Origin: an uncultured Enterocloster sp.
GTDB taxonomy: Bacteria; Bacillota; Clostridia; Lachnospirales; Lachnospiraceae
NCBI GenBank assembly: GCA_944383785.1
Contig: CALWQV010000022.1
Coordinates: forward strand, 1-36,953
Reading direction: 5' to 3'
DNA length: 36,953 nt
The notes under the pieces were generated by a model. That model did no database searches. It saw only the letters and a program-made list of their open reading frames with translations, and was not told the origin of the DNA. Of this stretch, positions 16,833-23,314 are shown piece by piece. Position numbers and translations under genes: made by a program. Every line of letters begins with the position of its first letter. The stretch's first letter is position 1.

Positions 16833-17552
16833 GTGAGAAATCCTGTGTGGCAGACCTTGATGGGGATCTGTTTGCTGATGATGACGGCCCTTCTTTCCTG
16901 GCGGGCAGGCAGGTTGGAGCCGGCTAGGGAGGCGGCTGTCGGGACGTTGGGAGAGAAGGACTTTTTGGTTGCCATTGACCCGGGACACGGAGGGCGGGAC
17001 CCAGGGAAGGTAGGAGCGGAGGGGCAGCTGGAAAAGGAGATTAACTTAAAGATAGCCCTGAAGCTGAAAGAATATCTGGAAGCCTCCGATGTGGATGTGC
17101 TTTTGACGCGGACAAAGGATGAAGGGCTTTACGACGAGGGGGACAGCAGCAAAAAGATGGCGGACATGGAGGCGCGCTGCCGTATGATCAATGAGGCCCG
17201 CCCGGATGCGGTGATCAGCATCCATCAGAACAGCTACCAGGATGAAGCCGTAAACGGAGGCCAGGTCTTCTACTGCGGAACATCCCGGGAAGGAAAAGAG
17301 CTGGCGGAAATCCTCCAGAAGCGCTTTGACTACGTTTTAGGAGAAGAAAACCGCAGAAGCCAGAAGGCCAATGACAGCTACTACCTTTTGCTCCATGTAA
17401 ACGCCCCGGCCGTTATCGTGGAGTGCGGATTTTTAAGCAACCCCCAGGAGGCGCGAAAGCTGGAATCGGAAGCTTATCAGGATCGTCTGGCCTGGACTCT
17501 TCATATGGGGATTATGGAATTCTTAAACAAGAAAAAAGCGGAAACCCTGTAA
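16833..17552 (+). CDS. cwlD: N-acetylmuramoyl-L-alanine amidase, CwlD-like
   Basis: A 239-residue Amidase_3 enzyme with an N-terminal hydrophobic signal/anchor (~6-24). Motifs are DPGHGGRDPG near 49, the zinc-binding Glu in EKEINLKIA, SIHQNS near 130 and the catalytic Glu in VIVECGFLSN near 196. Size and organisation fit CwlD, which removes stem peptides so that muramic-delta-lactam can form in the spore cortex, and suggest a spore former. It starts with GTG, eight bases after GGAGG. It follows the metallophosphoesterase by 59 bases and may share its transcript, although a TATAAT near 16795 could be a local -10. The symbol is by family resemblance; another Amidase_3 role is possible. Confidence 0.75.
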   Translation: MRNPVWQTLMGICLLMMTALLSWRAGRLEPAREAAVGTLGEKDFLVAIDPGHGGRDPGKVGAEGQLEKEINLKIALKLKEYLEASDVDVLLTRTKDEGLYDEGDSSKKMADMEARCRMINEARPDAVISIHQNSYQDEAVNGGQVFYCGTSREGKELAEILQKRFDYVLGEENRRSQKANDSYYLLLHVNAPAVIVECGFLSNPQEARKLESEAYQDRLAWTLHMGIMEFLNKKKAETL

Positions 17553-17678
17553 AATCAAGGAGGAACGCACACTGTCTACCTGGTGTCTAACGCCTGTATA
17601 CAGCTTTTCGGTGGTTCTATCCGTCCCAATATTAAACAAAGCCATTTAATATAATTATATAAATATGAAGATAGATCT

Positions 17679-17717
17679 GTCAAGAATTGCCATCGGCAAC
17701 GTCAGCTTGCTCTTGAC
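17679..17717. repeat. Small nested inverted repeat
   Basis: GTCAAGA (17679-17685) pairs with TCTTGAC (17711-17717), and inside them TTGCC and GGCAA (17687-17699) form a short hairpin. It lies in the 400-base stretch between cwlD and the toxin gene, where no protein-coding frame is supported. Confidence 0.35.
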
Positions 17718-17744
17718 TGACCGGCCTAGTGGCTGATTGCACCC

Positions 17745-17815
17745 CCATTATAGAAAGGGCCTGGAATGGAGCGCTTTATCCCATTCCGGGCTTGATCACC
17801 TTTTATCTATAATGG
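17745..17815. repeat. Two-tier long hairpin upstream of the toxin locus
   Basis: CCATTATAGA (17745-17754) is the exact inverted copy of TCTATAATGG (17806-17815). Inside, GCCTGGAATGG (17759-17769) pairs with CCATTCCGGGC (17781-17791) with one G-T pair. There is no T-run after either side, so it is not a standard terminator. It could be a structured RNA or a small palindromic repeat element associated with the integration scar. Confidence 0.5.
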
Positions 17816-17828
17816 TTGAGATTCTATG

Positions 17829-17857
17829 TTGTTAGTTGAAAAAGTTCATGCTATAAT
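17829..17857 (+). promoter_or_regulatory. Promoter of the holin-like toxin mRNA
   Basis: TTGTTA (17829-17834), a 17-base spacer and a perfect TATAAT (17852-17857). Transcription would start about 95 bases before the toxin ATG, giving a long leader that contains a GGAGGG-GCAA-CCCTCC hairpin (17908-17923). Confidence 0.65.
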
Positions 17858-17959
17858 GCAAATACGGAAAGTCAGAACACATTAAAGGCGGCCTACCCTT
17901 CCACTTCGGAGGGGCAACCCTCCACCCCCTTATACAAAAGAGGAAAGGAGGGAATGCCA

Positions 17960-18049
17960 ATGGTTACATATGCTGATTTGATTCAGTTTTGTTTACTCAT
18001 TGTCGCCCTCGTAGGATTGTGTTATACAATCTTCGGGGGAAGAAAATAG
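17960..18049 (+). CDS. Putative holin-like toxin (type I toxin-antitoxin system)
   Basis: A 29-residue single-span membrane peptide, MVTYADLIQFCLLIVALVG followed by LCYTIFGGRK. A polar start, a central hydrophobic helix and a basic tail are typical of the Hol_Tox (putative holin-like toxin) family of Firmicutes, whose relatives include TxpA/BsrG-type membrane toxins. AAGGAGGG lies seven bases before the ATG at 17960; an in-frame ATG at 17954 is too close to it. The leader can form a GC-rich tetraloop hairpin, and a convergent promoter downstream would make RNA antisense to the 3' end. It lies beside an integrase remnant and tRNA-Gly, so it may be a stabilisation module left by an integrated element. 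Confidence 0.8.
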   Translation: MVTYADLIQFCLLIVALVGLCYTIFGGRK

Positions 18050-18140
18050 CCGCCACTACTCGCAATAGTGACGGCAGCCCGTTAGGGTTGTAAGTTTAGT
18101 ATTTGGGGTAGGCCGTGTGTCTCTGGCTTTCCCCTTTTCT
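18041..18140 (-). ncRNA. Predicted antisense antitoxin RNA (RatA-like layout)
   Basis: A strong minus-strand promoter at 18147-18175 should start an RNA near 18140 running into the toxin's 3' end. It would contain the hairpin at 18105-18134 and end at the stem GCCG-CACTA/TAGTG-CGGC (18049-18075), which on the minus strand is followed by TATTTTCTT, a terminator-like tail. The RNA would be about 100 nt and complementary to the toxin stop region and 3' untranslated region. The existence of the RNA is inferred from promoter and terminator only. Confidence 0.6.
18105..18140 (+). terminator. Terminator of the toxin mRNA
   Basis: GGGGTAGGCC (18105-18114) pairs with GGCTTTCCCC (18125-18134) with one mismatch and one G-T pair, followed by TTTTCTATTT on the plus strand. 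Confidence 0.65.
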
Positions 18141-18146
18141 ATTTAT

Positions 18147-18175
18147 AGTATAGCATATTGCAAAAATGCTTTCAA
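18147..18175 (-). promoter_or_regulatory. Antisense promoter facing the toxin gene
   Basis: Read on the minus strand: TTGAAA (18175-18170), a 17-base spacer and TATACT (18152-18147). It points into the 3' end of the toxin gene. Confidence 0.65.
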
Positions 18176-18186
18176 GAGCAAATTAA

Positions 18187-18429
18187 AATTCAGAAACGGC
18201 AGCTACAAGAATCCGAAAGTACTGCGATCATATCAACATCAATGCCAAGAGTATGCATAAGGTACGGAAATCTTATATTTCCTCTTTGTTGGATGGTGGC
18301 CTGAATATCAACGAGGTGCGCAAACAGGTAGGGCATGAGGACGAGCGAACAACCCTTCATGATTACTGTTTCAACCGTAAGGATATGGAAACCAATGAAG
18401 CCGATATGGAAAAAGCCCTTGCCGGGTAA
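18187..18429 (+). pseudogene. Tyrosine-type integrase, C-terminal remnant
   Basis: The frame from 18187 to the stop at 18427-18429 reads as the last ~80 residues of a phage/ICE-type tyrosine recombinase. MHKVRKSYISSLLDGG holds the HxxR box, VGHEDERTT the GH box and LHDYCFNRKD the nucleophilic Tyr. A stop codon (18184-18186) lies just before the fragment, and no N-terminal or core-binding part is found upstream, so the enzyme is broken. The sequence is more AT-rich than its neighbours. It sits on the 3' side of tRNA-Gly(GCC), a usual integration site, and next to the toxin locus, together marking a decayed integrated element. Confidence 0.8.
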
Positions 18430-18483
18430 ACACACGTTTGCTCTACCCTACTCTACCCCGGCAAGGACTCATAAGAGTAAGCG

Positions 18484-18523
18484 AAAAAAAGCCGGAAAAC
18501 CTAGTAAAATAAGGCTTCCGGCC
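18484..18523 (-). terminator. Terminator of tRNA-Gly(GCC)
   Basis: On the minus strand the stem GCCGGAA...TTCCGGC (18522-18516 with 18497-18491) is followed by seven T (18490-18484), a classical rho-independent terminator just after the tRNA. Confidence 0.75.
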
Positions 18524-18536
18524 ACAAAATAAAAAG

Positions 18537-18608
18537 AGCGCGAGACGGGATTCGAACCCGCGGCCCCCACCTTGGCAAGGTGGTGCTCCACCCCTGAGCC
18601 ACTCGCGC
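18537..18608 (-). tRNA. tRNA-Gly(GCC)
   Basis: A 72-base cloverleaf read leftwards. Acceptor arms GCGCGAG and CTCGCGC, D arm GCTC/GAGC, anticodon arm CCACC-TTGCCAA-GGTGG with anticodon GCC, and T arm with GTTCGAAT. The discriminator is T, as usual for Gly, and CCA is not encoded. A strong promoter and a terminator flank it. A degraded integrase lies on its 3' side. Confidence 0.95.
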
Positions 18609-18636
18609 ATACGCCAGAATTTCACTGACGAAGGAT

Positions 18637-18665
18637 ATTATAATAAAAAACCTGTCTCTTGTCAA
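18637..18665 (-). promoter_or_regulatory. Promoter of tRNA-Gly(GCC)
   Basis: On the minus strand a perfect TTGACA (18665-18660), 17 bases, then a perfect TATAAT (18642-18637), as expected for a strongly expressed tRNA. Confidence 0.85.
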
Positions 18666-18699
18666 CGCCTAATTTCACTTTTTTCGCATCTTTTCTCCC

Positions 18700-20061
18700 T
18701 CAGTGGTAGCGGTACCCAAAAACGAATTGATCCTTCCCCTGCTTTTTCGCCTCGTAAAGAAGCCGGTCGGCTCCATGGTAAAGGTCGTCGAAACGCAAGC
18801 CCTGTTCCACGGGAATCACGCCGATGCTGCAGGTGACGGGCTGATCCTGGAGGCGTACCTCCCTCATCTGCTTTTTGAATCCCTTCAAAAGGGACTCGAT
18901 TTCTTCACGGGATATAGGGGTATGGATGAAGGCGACGAATTCATCGCCGCCTAGGCGGCCTAAAATTCCTCTGTCTCCCAGCGCTTGATGCAGGGCCTCC
19001 GCTACCTTTTTCAGAACCCGGTCCCCTTCCGGGTGGCCAAAGCGGTCGTTGATCTGCTTAAAGGAGTCTACGTCCAGTATGATGAAGCAGCCGCAGAACT
19101 CGTCTTCTTCAAAGACGATGGAGGCTAAAAGGCTCTCGCCGGTCTGGAAAAACTGCCTTCTGCTTAAAAGCCCGGTCAGGCCGTCCAGCCTGGCCTCATA
19201 GTACAAATAGCCGAAATTTTTCAGCTGAAGGACGATTACGATTACCACCAGAACCGTCAGGGAGAGTATTCCGAAAAGGAACTGGATCTGGAGATGCACC
19301 ACATCATAGGCCATCTGAACGGTGAGGATGACGCCGTAGCGCTGCATAACGCTGCGGATCCGGCTGGTAAAGTAAAAAGCTACGCTGATCGAGGCCGCAA
19401 GAGTCAGGGCCAGAAGGAGTCCCATAAGGCGGCGGTTATGTACATATATGTGCCGGGCGGAGTCCACCAGCCGGATTCGGTTAAGGAAGCAGCGGATGTA
19501 CTCGGATCTGTAAATATTCCAGCACAGAAGGACGATTGCGTCGGCAGCCAGGACGGAGATCGGAAAATCTAGGCGCGCGGCATCGCTGAAGGTGCTGGCA
19601 AGGCTGGCTCCGGATTCCGGAAACAAGGCGCCCATAAAAATGTACACGATGGCGGAGTGGAGGGTTCGCCCCACAGAGGTTACCAGGACAATACTGATTA
19701 TGGGATGAGGGCCGGATTTGGCAAGCTTATACAACAGGCCGACCGTAAAGCCGAATAAGGCCCTGGTTCCGATGCTGAGAAGAAGGCTTTCAACCGGCTT
19801 CCCGCTCATGAGCGGGGAAAAGAAAGTATCCCCTGCGGCTATATAGAAGGCAGAGGCCTTCCACATGGAAGCGGCCCCAAATATGGTTCCCACCAAAGCC
19901 GCCTCCCCAGGCCCCAGAAGGCAGCCGGCGATCAGAACCGGAATATAGACGAAGGTAATGGAAATCGGCTCAATATGAACATATCCAAGAAATGAAAACG
20001 ACATAAACAGCTCCAGCGCCACCAGCATCCAGAGCAGATAGTGATCCCGCTTACACTCCAA
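18700..20061 (-). CDS. Membrane diguanylate cyclase (GGDEF) with ECF-S-like membrane sensor
   Basis: A 453-residue protein that should make cyclic di-GMP. The N-terminal half has about eight hydrophobic helices. Residues ~25-200 recall the substrate-binding S component of ECF vitamin transporters (conserved small residues, FVYIPVLIAGCLLGP), a possible ligand-sensing unit. A last helix (~255-280) leads to a GGDEF domain (~295-450). The signature GRLGGDEFVAF near 368 is intact, with DVDSFKQINDRFGH upstream. The feedback I-site RxxD is absent at the usual position, where Asp and Ile are found. The start is TTG at 20061, eight bases after AAGGGGG; the nearby ATG at 20068 is out of frame. It has its own TTGACA/TATCAT promoter. 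Confidence 0.85.
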   Translation of the reverse strand: MECKRDHYLLWMLVALELFMSFSFLGYVHIEPISITFVYIPVLIAGCLLGPGEAALVGTIFGAASMWKASAFYIAAGDTFFSPLMSGKPVESLLLSIGTRALFGFTVGLLYKLAKSGPHPIISIVLVTSVGRTLHSAIVYIFMGALFPESGASLASTFSDAARLDFPISVLAADAIVLLCWNIYRSEYIRCFLNRIRLVDSARHIYVHNRRLMGLLLALTLAASISVAFYFTSRIRSVMQRYGVILTVQMAYDVVHLQIQFLFGILSLTVLVVIVIVLQLKNFGYLYYEARLDGLTGLLSRRQFFQTGESLLASIVFEEDEFCGCFIILDVDSFKQINDRFGHPEGDRVLKKVAEALHQALGDRGILGRLGGDEFVAFIHTPISREEIESLLKGFKKQMREVRLQDQPVTCSIGVIPVEQGLRFDDLYHGADRLLYEAKKQGKDQFVFGYRYH

Positions 20062-20092
20062 ACCGCATCCCCCTTCCCCTTCAATTAATTAA

Positions 20093-20121
20093 ATGATACT
20101 CTGATTCACAGGAGCTGTCAA
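20093..20121 (-). promoter_or_regulatory. Promoter of the GGDEF gene
   Basis: On the minus strand TTGACA (20121-20116), a 17-base spacer and TATCAT (20098-20093), about 30 bases before the TTG start. Confidence 0.65.
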
Positions 20122-20156
20122 TCAAAGGGCCGCAGCAAAACATGAAAAAGATACTC

Positions 20157-20198
20157 GAATATTAATACATATTCAAAAAAAGCCTCGCCCACTATACT
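20157..20198 (+). promoter_or_regulatory. Promoter with overlapping inverted repeat before the XRE gene
   Basis: GAATAT (20157-20162) and ATATTC (20169-20174) are inverted copies that overlap a weak -35 (TATTCA, 20170-20175). A TATACT -10 (20193-20198) follows after 17 bases. The overlap suggests autorepression by the small XRE protein. Confidence 0.5.
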
Positions 20199-20226
20199 GG
20201 ATATATTACAATCCACGAGGTGTTTG

Positions 20227-20442
20227 ATGATCAGTTATGAGCCATTATTTGAAACCATGAAGAGGAAGCATATCACATCCTATAAGCTCCAGAAAGCAGG
20301 CTTCAGCCGCGCCACCTACTACAGCATTCGCCAGGGCAACAGCGTATCCACCAATACCATCAATCAGCTCTGTCGGCTTCTTCAGTGCAGCGTGTCAGAA
20401 GTCATGGAGTATGTAGAGGACGATCCGGCTCCCAAAGGGTGA
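20227..20442 (+). CDS. Small XRE/Cro family DNA-binding regulator
   Basis: A 71-residue protein made almost only of a helix-turn-helix domain. SYKLQKAGFSRATYYSIRQG contains the turn and recognition helix, and NTINQLCRLLQCSVSEVMEY is the typical last helix of the Cro/C1 YozG-like subgroup. The ATG at 20227 is five bases after GAGGTG; a TTG one codon earlier is less likely. It stands alone, between the divergent GGDEF gene and the tRNA operon. An inverted repeat overlapping its promoter suggests self-control. The proximity to GGDEF could mean shared regulation, which is inference. Confidence 0.85.
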   Translation: MISYEPLFETMKRKHITSYKLQKAGFSRATYYSIRQGNSVSTNTINQLCRLLQCSVSEVMEYVEDDPAPKG

Positions 20443-20458
20443 AGATCGGGCAGACAGC

Positions 20459-20495
20459 AAAAAGGCCGGAAATCTTGCTTCCAAGATCTTCGGCC
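20459..20495 (-). terminator. Terminator of the tRNA-Phe/tRNA-Gly operon
   Basis: On the minus strand a stem starting GGCCGAAGATCTTG and closing CAAGATTTCCGGCC (20495-20464) is followed by TTTTT (20463-20459). Confidence 0.75.
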
Positions 20496-20502
20496 GTAAA
20501 AG

Positions 20503-20573
20503 AGCAGGTGATGGGAATCGAACCCACGTATCTAGCTTGGAAGGCTAGTGTTCTACCATTGAACTACACCTGC
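20503..20573 (-). tRNA. tRNA-Gly(TCC)
   Basis: A 71-base cloverleaf: acceptor GCAGGTG/CACCTGC, anticodon arm CTAGC-CTTCCAA-GCTAG with anticodon TCC, T loop GTTCGATT. Discriminator T; CCA not encoded. It is second in a two-tRNA operon, six bases after tRNA-Phe. Confidence 0.95.
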
Positions 20574-20579
20574 AAAAAA

Positions 20580-20652
<73 letters not shown>

Positions 20653-20677
20653 ATGTGTCATCGCTGACAACGGTACT

Positions 20678-20706
20678 ATTCTAACCAGAAAAAGTGATTT
20701 TGTCAA
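20678..20706 (-). promoter_or_regulatory. Promoter of the tRNA-Phe/tRNA-Gly operon
   Basis: On the minus strand TTGACA (20706-20701), 17 bases, then TAGAAT (20683-20678), about 25 bases before tRNA-Phe. Confidence 0.8.
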
Positions 20707-20725
20707 TATGTTTTGTGATTTTTTT

Positions 20726-20745
20726 GCGGCAGCCCGGGCTGCCGC
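20726..20745. repeat. Perfect 20-bp palindrome after rpoN
   Basis: GCGGCAGCCCGGGCTGCCGC is a perfect GC-rich palindrome six bases after the rpoN stop. In the rpoN transcript it is followed by seven A, not U, so it is not a standard terminator, although it could still pause polymerase or protect the mRNA end. Confidence 0.6.
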
Positions 20746-20751
20746 AGTTCT

Positions 20752-22122
20752 TTAAAGATCATACTCCTTCCGGCTGGAGGCATCCCCGATGCCTCGTTCC
20801 TCCCGGTATTTGGCTACGGTGCGCCGGGAGATGGAGATGCCCCGCTCGGCCAGCTTTTCCGCCAGCAGACGGTCGCTGTAGGGCTTGCGTTTGTCCTCGG
20901 ACTTGATGATTTCCTCCATCGCATCCTGAATCCCCGCAGCTGTAAGCCCGGGCCCGGCGGAGCCTGCGGCCCCCACCTTGCGGGAGAAGAAATAGCTCAT
21001 AGGGTAGACGCCCCAGGAACACTGGAGATATTTCTTGCTTACCGCCCGGCTGACCGTGGATTCATGGACACCCAGTTCCTCGGCCAGCTGCGCCATAGTC
21101 AGGGGAGACAGGTGGCTGGGGCCTGTGGCGAAAAAGGCCTCCTGCCGCGCCAGAATCGCCTTAGATACGTCCATCAGGGTTTTGGCCCTCTGGGCGATGC
21201 ACTGACGCACCCACTCCGCCTGGCGGATCTTGCCGTTTAAGTAATCCAGAACCTCCGGAGCCTGGGACTCCTGGCCGAGTCGGCGGTAATAGTCATTGAT
21301 GGCGATGGAAGGGTACATGGACTCGTTGAGCAGGATGGAGAAAGAATCCTTAAACTTCACAATGGTCACATCGGGAATGATGTAGCGCAGCTTTTCCCGG
21401 CTGGAAAAGGAAATGCCGGGCTTAGGATTCAGGGATTTGATGATCTGACAGCAGCCGGCCGCCTCCCCGGCGGATAAACGGAACTTACGGGCGATGGTAT
21501 TCACCTGGTTTTTGGCTACCAGCTCCAGCCCCTGGCTTACAATGGCAAGGAGGGCGGGGGTAGCCATCTGACGGCGCACCAGCTGAAGCTTCAGGCATTC
21601 CTCAAGGCTTCGGGCGCCCACACCGGCCGGGTCCAGGCCCTGGATGGTCTCCAGAAGAAATTCGATCTTTTCCGGGCTTGCCTGAAAGGTTTTCGCGATC
21701 TGCCCCAAGTCCTCTTCCAGGTATCCTTTGTCATCCAGGCATTCAAGCATGAATTTTAAAATTTCCTGTTCCTCATCGGTAAAATCGCCGGTAATCAGCT
21801 GGGACCAGAGATAGTCCGCAAGAGTCTCTCCCTCGTCGGTGCGGATGTTCCAGCTGTCTTTAAAATCGTATTCATCATCGTTGTTCTGACGCTGATAGAG
21901 ATAATAATTTTCCTCATTAAAGGAATTAAGCCACTGGCGCTGTTCGATGGACTCAGGGCAGCCGGGAGTAGCGGGAGAAACCATATCGATGACGGGATTT
22001 TCCAGAGTAAGCTCATTAATATAGGTGTTCAATTCCTCAGCGGTCATCTGCAGGATTTCGGCGGACTGAATCATGCGCTGAGATAAAGTCTGATTCTGCT
22101 TGGCTTCTAACTTTAAGTCCAT
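20752..22122 (-). CDS. rpoN: RNA polymerase sigma-54 factor
   Basis: A 456-residue sigma-54 that directs polymerase to -24/-12 promoters together with AAA+ activators. Region I (~1-50) has the Gln/Leu-rich activator-contact pattern LSQRMIQSAEILQMTAEELN. An acidic region II and the core-binding domain (~100-280) follow. The helix-turn-helix TMAQLAEELGVHESTVSRAV lies near 340-360, and the RpoN box SRRTVAKYREERG near 432-444 at the C-terminus. The length is normal. The ATG is preceded by AAGGAGGAA. It stands downstream of the YitT gene on the same strand but is separated by a hairpin. No sigma-54 promoter or activator gene was found in the window. Confidence 0.95.
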   Translation of the reverse strand: MDLKLEAKQNQTLSQRMIQSAEILQMTAEELNTYINELTLENPVIDMVSPATPGCPESIEQRQWLNSFNEENYYLYQRQNNDDEYDFKDSWNIRTDEGETLADYLWSQLITGDFTDEEQEILKFMLECLDDKGYLEEDLGQIAKTFQASPEKIEFLLETIQGLDPAGVGARSLEECLKLQLVRRQMATPALLAIVSQGLELVAKNQVNTIARKFRLSAGEAAGCCQIIKSLNPKPGISFSSREKLRYIIPDVTIVKFKDSFSILLNESMYPSIAINDYYRRLGQESQAPEVLDYLNGKIRQAEWVRQCIAQRAKTLMDVSKAILARQEAFFATGPSHLSPLTMAQLAEELGVHESTVSRAVSKKYLQCSWGVYPMSYFFSRKVGAAGSAGPGLTAAGIQDAMEEIIKSEDKRKPYSDRLLAEKLAERGISISRRTVAKYREERGIGDASSRKEYDL

Positions 22123-22175
22123 TCAAATTCCTCCTTGGTACGAATCTTTCCACTAGCTCTATCATAGCACAGAGA

Positions 22176-22218
22176 AAGCCGGCTGTATAGCGTAAGATCA
22201 CGCGCTTTAGGCCGGCTT
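22176..22218 (-). terminator. Possible terminator between the YitT gene and rpoN
   Basis: On the minus strand AAGCCGGC (22218-22211) pairs with GCCGGCTT (22183-22176), with an inner AGCGCGT/ACGCT stem, followed by a weak TTTCTCT tail. It starts five bases after the YitT gene's stop. Confidence 0.5.
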
Positions 22219-22222
22219 GTAT

Positions 22223-23086
22223 TTAGTGGCTTAAAAATCCCTTTCCGATGATCTCGCTGGAGTTGGAGATCAGGATAAAGGCCGTAGGCTCCGTGCGGCG
22301 GATAAAGTTTCTCAGCTTTACGGCCTGGCCCCGGTGCATGGTGGTAAGGACAATGGTTTTCTGATGATGGGAAAAGGCTCCCTGGGCCTGGTAAACCGTC
22401 GCGCTGCGGCCCAGGGTGTGAATGATGTATTCGCAGATGGGATCCGCGTTGTCGCAGACGATGTTGAAGCATTTGCAGAGGTTGATATTCTCGATTACGC
22501 CGTCGATTACCGTTGACTTCGCGGCCAGGCCTACCAGGGAAAACAGTCCGGTCTCCGGTCCGAAAACGAAGAAGGCGGAAATCACCGCTGCTACGTCCAC
22601 CAGCATCAGAACGGTGCCGATGTTTAAGCTGGTGTGCTTCTTAAGGATCATGGCAATAATGTCCGTGCCGCCGCTGGAAGCGCCGATATTAAAAAGAACG
22701 GCGCTGCTGAAGCCGGGCATAAAAACGGCGAAGATCAGCTCCAAAAGGGGCTGGCTGGTGATGGTGTGGGTTAAGGGGCAGACATGTTCGAAAATCCACA
22801 GCCCGGCTGACATAACCAGGGTAGCGTATACGGTTTTAAAGCCAAAATCCCGGCCTAAAAAGGCGAAGCCAAAGAACAGCAGCACTATATTGGCGACGGA
22901 AGTAAAATCGCTGGCCGACCAACCGGTTAAGGCGCTGACCACCGTTGAAAATCCGGCCACGCCGCCAAAGGAAAAGTTATTTGGAAACTTAAAAAAATAA
23001 GTACCGGCAGCCATAAGCATCATGCTGGCGGTTATAAGGATGTACTCCGCAGTTGCCCGCATATAAGGATTCTTGATCTGTTTCAT
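22223..23086 (-). CDS. YitT family membrane protein (DUF161/DUF2179)
   Basis: A 287-residue integral membrane protein. About six hydrophobic helices (first ~205 residues) carry the family patterns NNFSFGGVAGFSTV and NIGASSGGTDIIAMILKKHT. A cytoplasmic DUF2179 domain (~215-287) follows (KTIVLTTMHRGQAVKLRNFI). The role of the family is unknown; transport has been suggested. The start at 23086 has GAAAGG seven bases upstream. An earlier ATG at 23101 is in frame, but its ribosome site is buried in a perfect hairpin. It has a separate promoter with a perfect TATAAT. Confidence 0.88.
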   Translation of the reverse strand: MKQIKNPYMRATAEYILITASMMLMAAGTYFFKFPNNFSFGGVAGFSTVVSALTGWSASDFTSVANIVLLFFGFAFLGRDFGFKTVYATLVMSAGLWIFEHVCPLTHTITSQPLLELIFAVFMPGFSSAVLFNIGASSGGTDIIAMILKKHTSLNIGTVLMLVDVAAVISAFFVFGPETGLFSLVGLAAKSTVIDGVIENINLCKCFNIVCDNADPICEYIIHTLGRSATVYQAQGAFSHHQKTIVLTTMHRGQAVKLRNFIRRTEPTAFILISNSSEIIGKGFLSH

Positions 23087-23104
23087 AATATAGCCTTTCA
23101 TATA

Positions 23105-23123
23105 TTTCCTGCCGGGCAGGAAA
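23105..23123 (-). promoter_or_regulatory. Hairpin over the first ribosome site of the YitT gene
   Basis: TTTCCTGCC and GGCAGGAAA are perfect inverted copies around a single base. On the minus strand the second arm holds the AGGAAA that would serve the ATG at 23101, so it could mask that start and favour the ATG at 23086. Confidence 0.4.
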
Positions 23124-23147
23124 ATGCTCCCTTTTGTATTCACTCTG

Positions 23148-23175
23148 ATTATAGTCAAAAACATGGGAGGGACAA
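23148..23175 (-). promoter_or_regulatory. Promoter of the YitT gene
   Basis: On the minus strand TTGTCC (23175-23170), a 16-base spacer and a perfect TATAAT (23153-23148). Confidence 0.6.
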
Positions 23176-23271
23176 TCAGATTTTTAATTGAAGAGGCTAC
23201 AGCCTTTTTGCTGTGGGCACCGGAAGTTGTGGGAAGTGAATAAATAAATGCGAAAAAAAGCGGATTAGTTA

Positions 23272-23300
23272 TTGCGAAAAGTCACAAAGTATGGTACTAT
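23272..23300 (+). promoter_or_regulatory. Promoter of the LacI-family regulator and GRE genes
   Basis: TTGCGA (23272-23277), 17 bases, then TACTAT (23295-23300), the latter with an upstream TG as an extended -10. A LacI-type operator lies just downstream, where it would block transcription. Confidence 0.6.
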
Positions 23301-23314
23301 TGATCTCTAGAATG

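Noticed and set aside
18443-18625. 60-codon minus-strand frame
   Set aside because: It runs through tRNA-Gly(GCC) and its terminator.
20726-20745. Palindrome considered as the rpoN terminator
   Set aside because: In the rpoN direction it is followed by A, not T; kept only as an inverted repeat.
20752-22122. Search for sigma-54 (-24/-12) promoters near rpoN
   Set aside because: No TGGCAC-N5-TTGC match was noticed in the gaps of the window, so no target is claimed.
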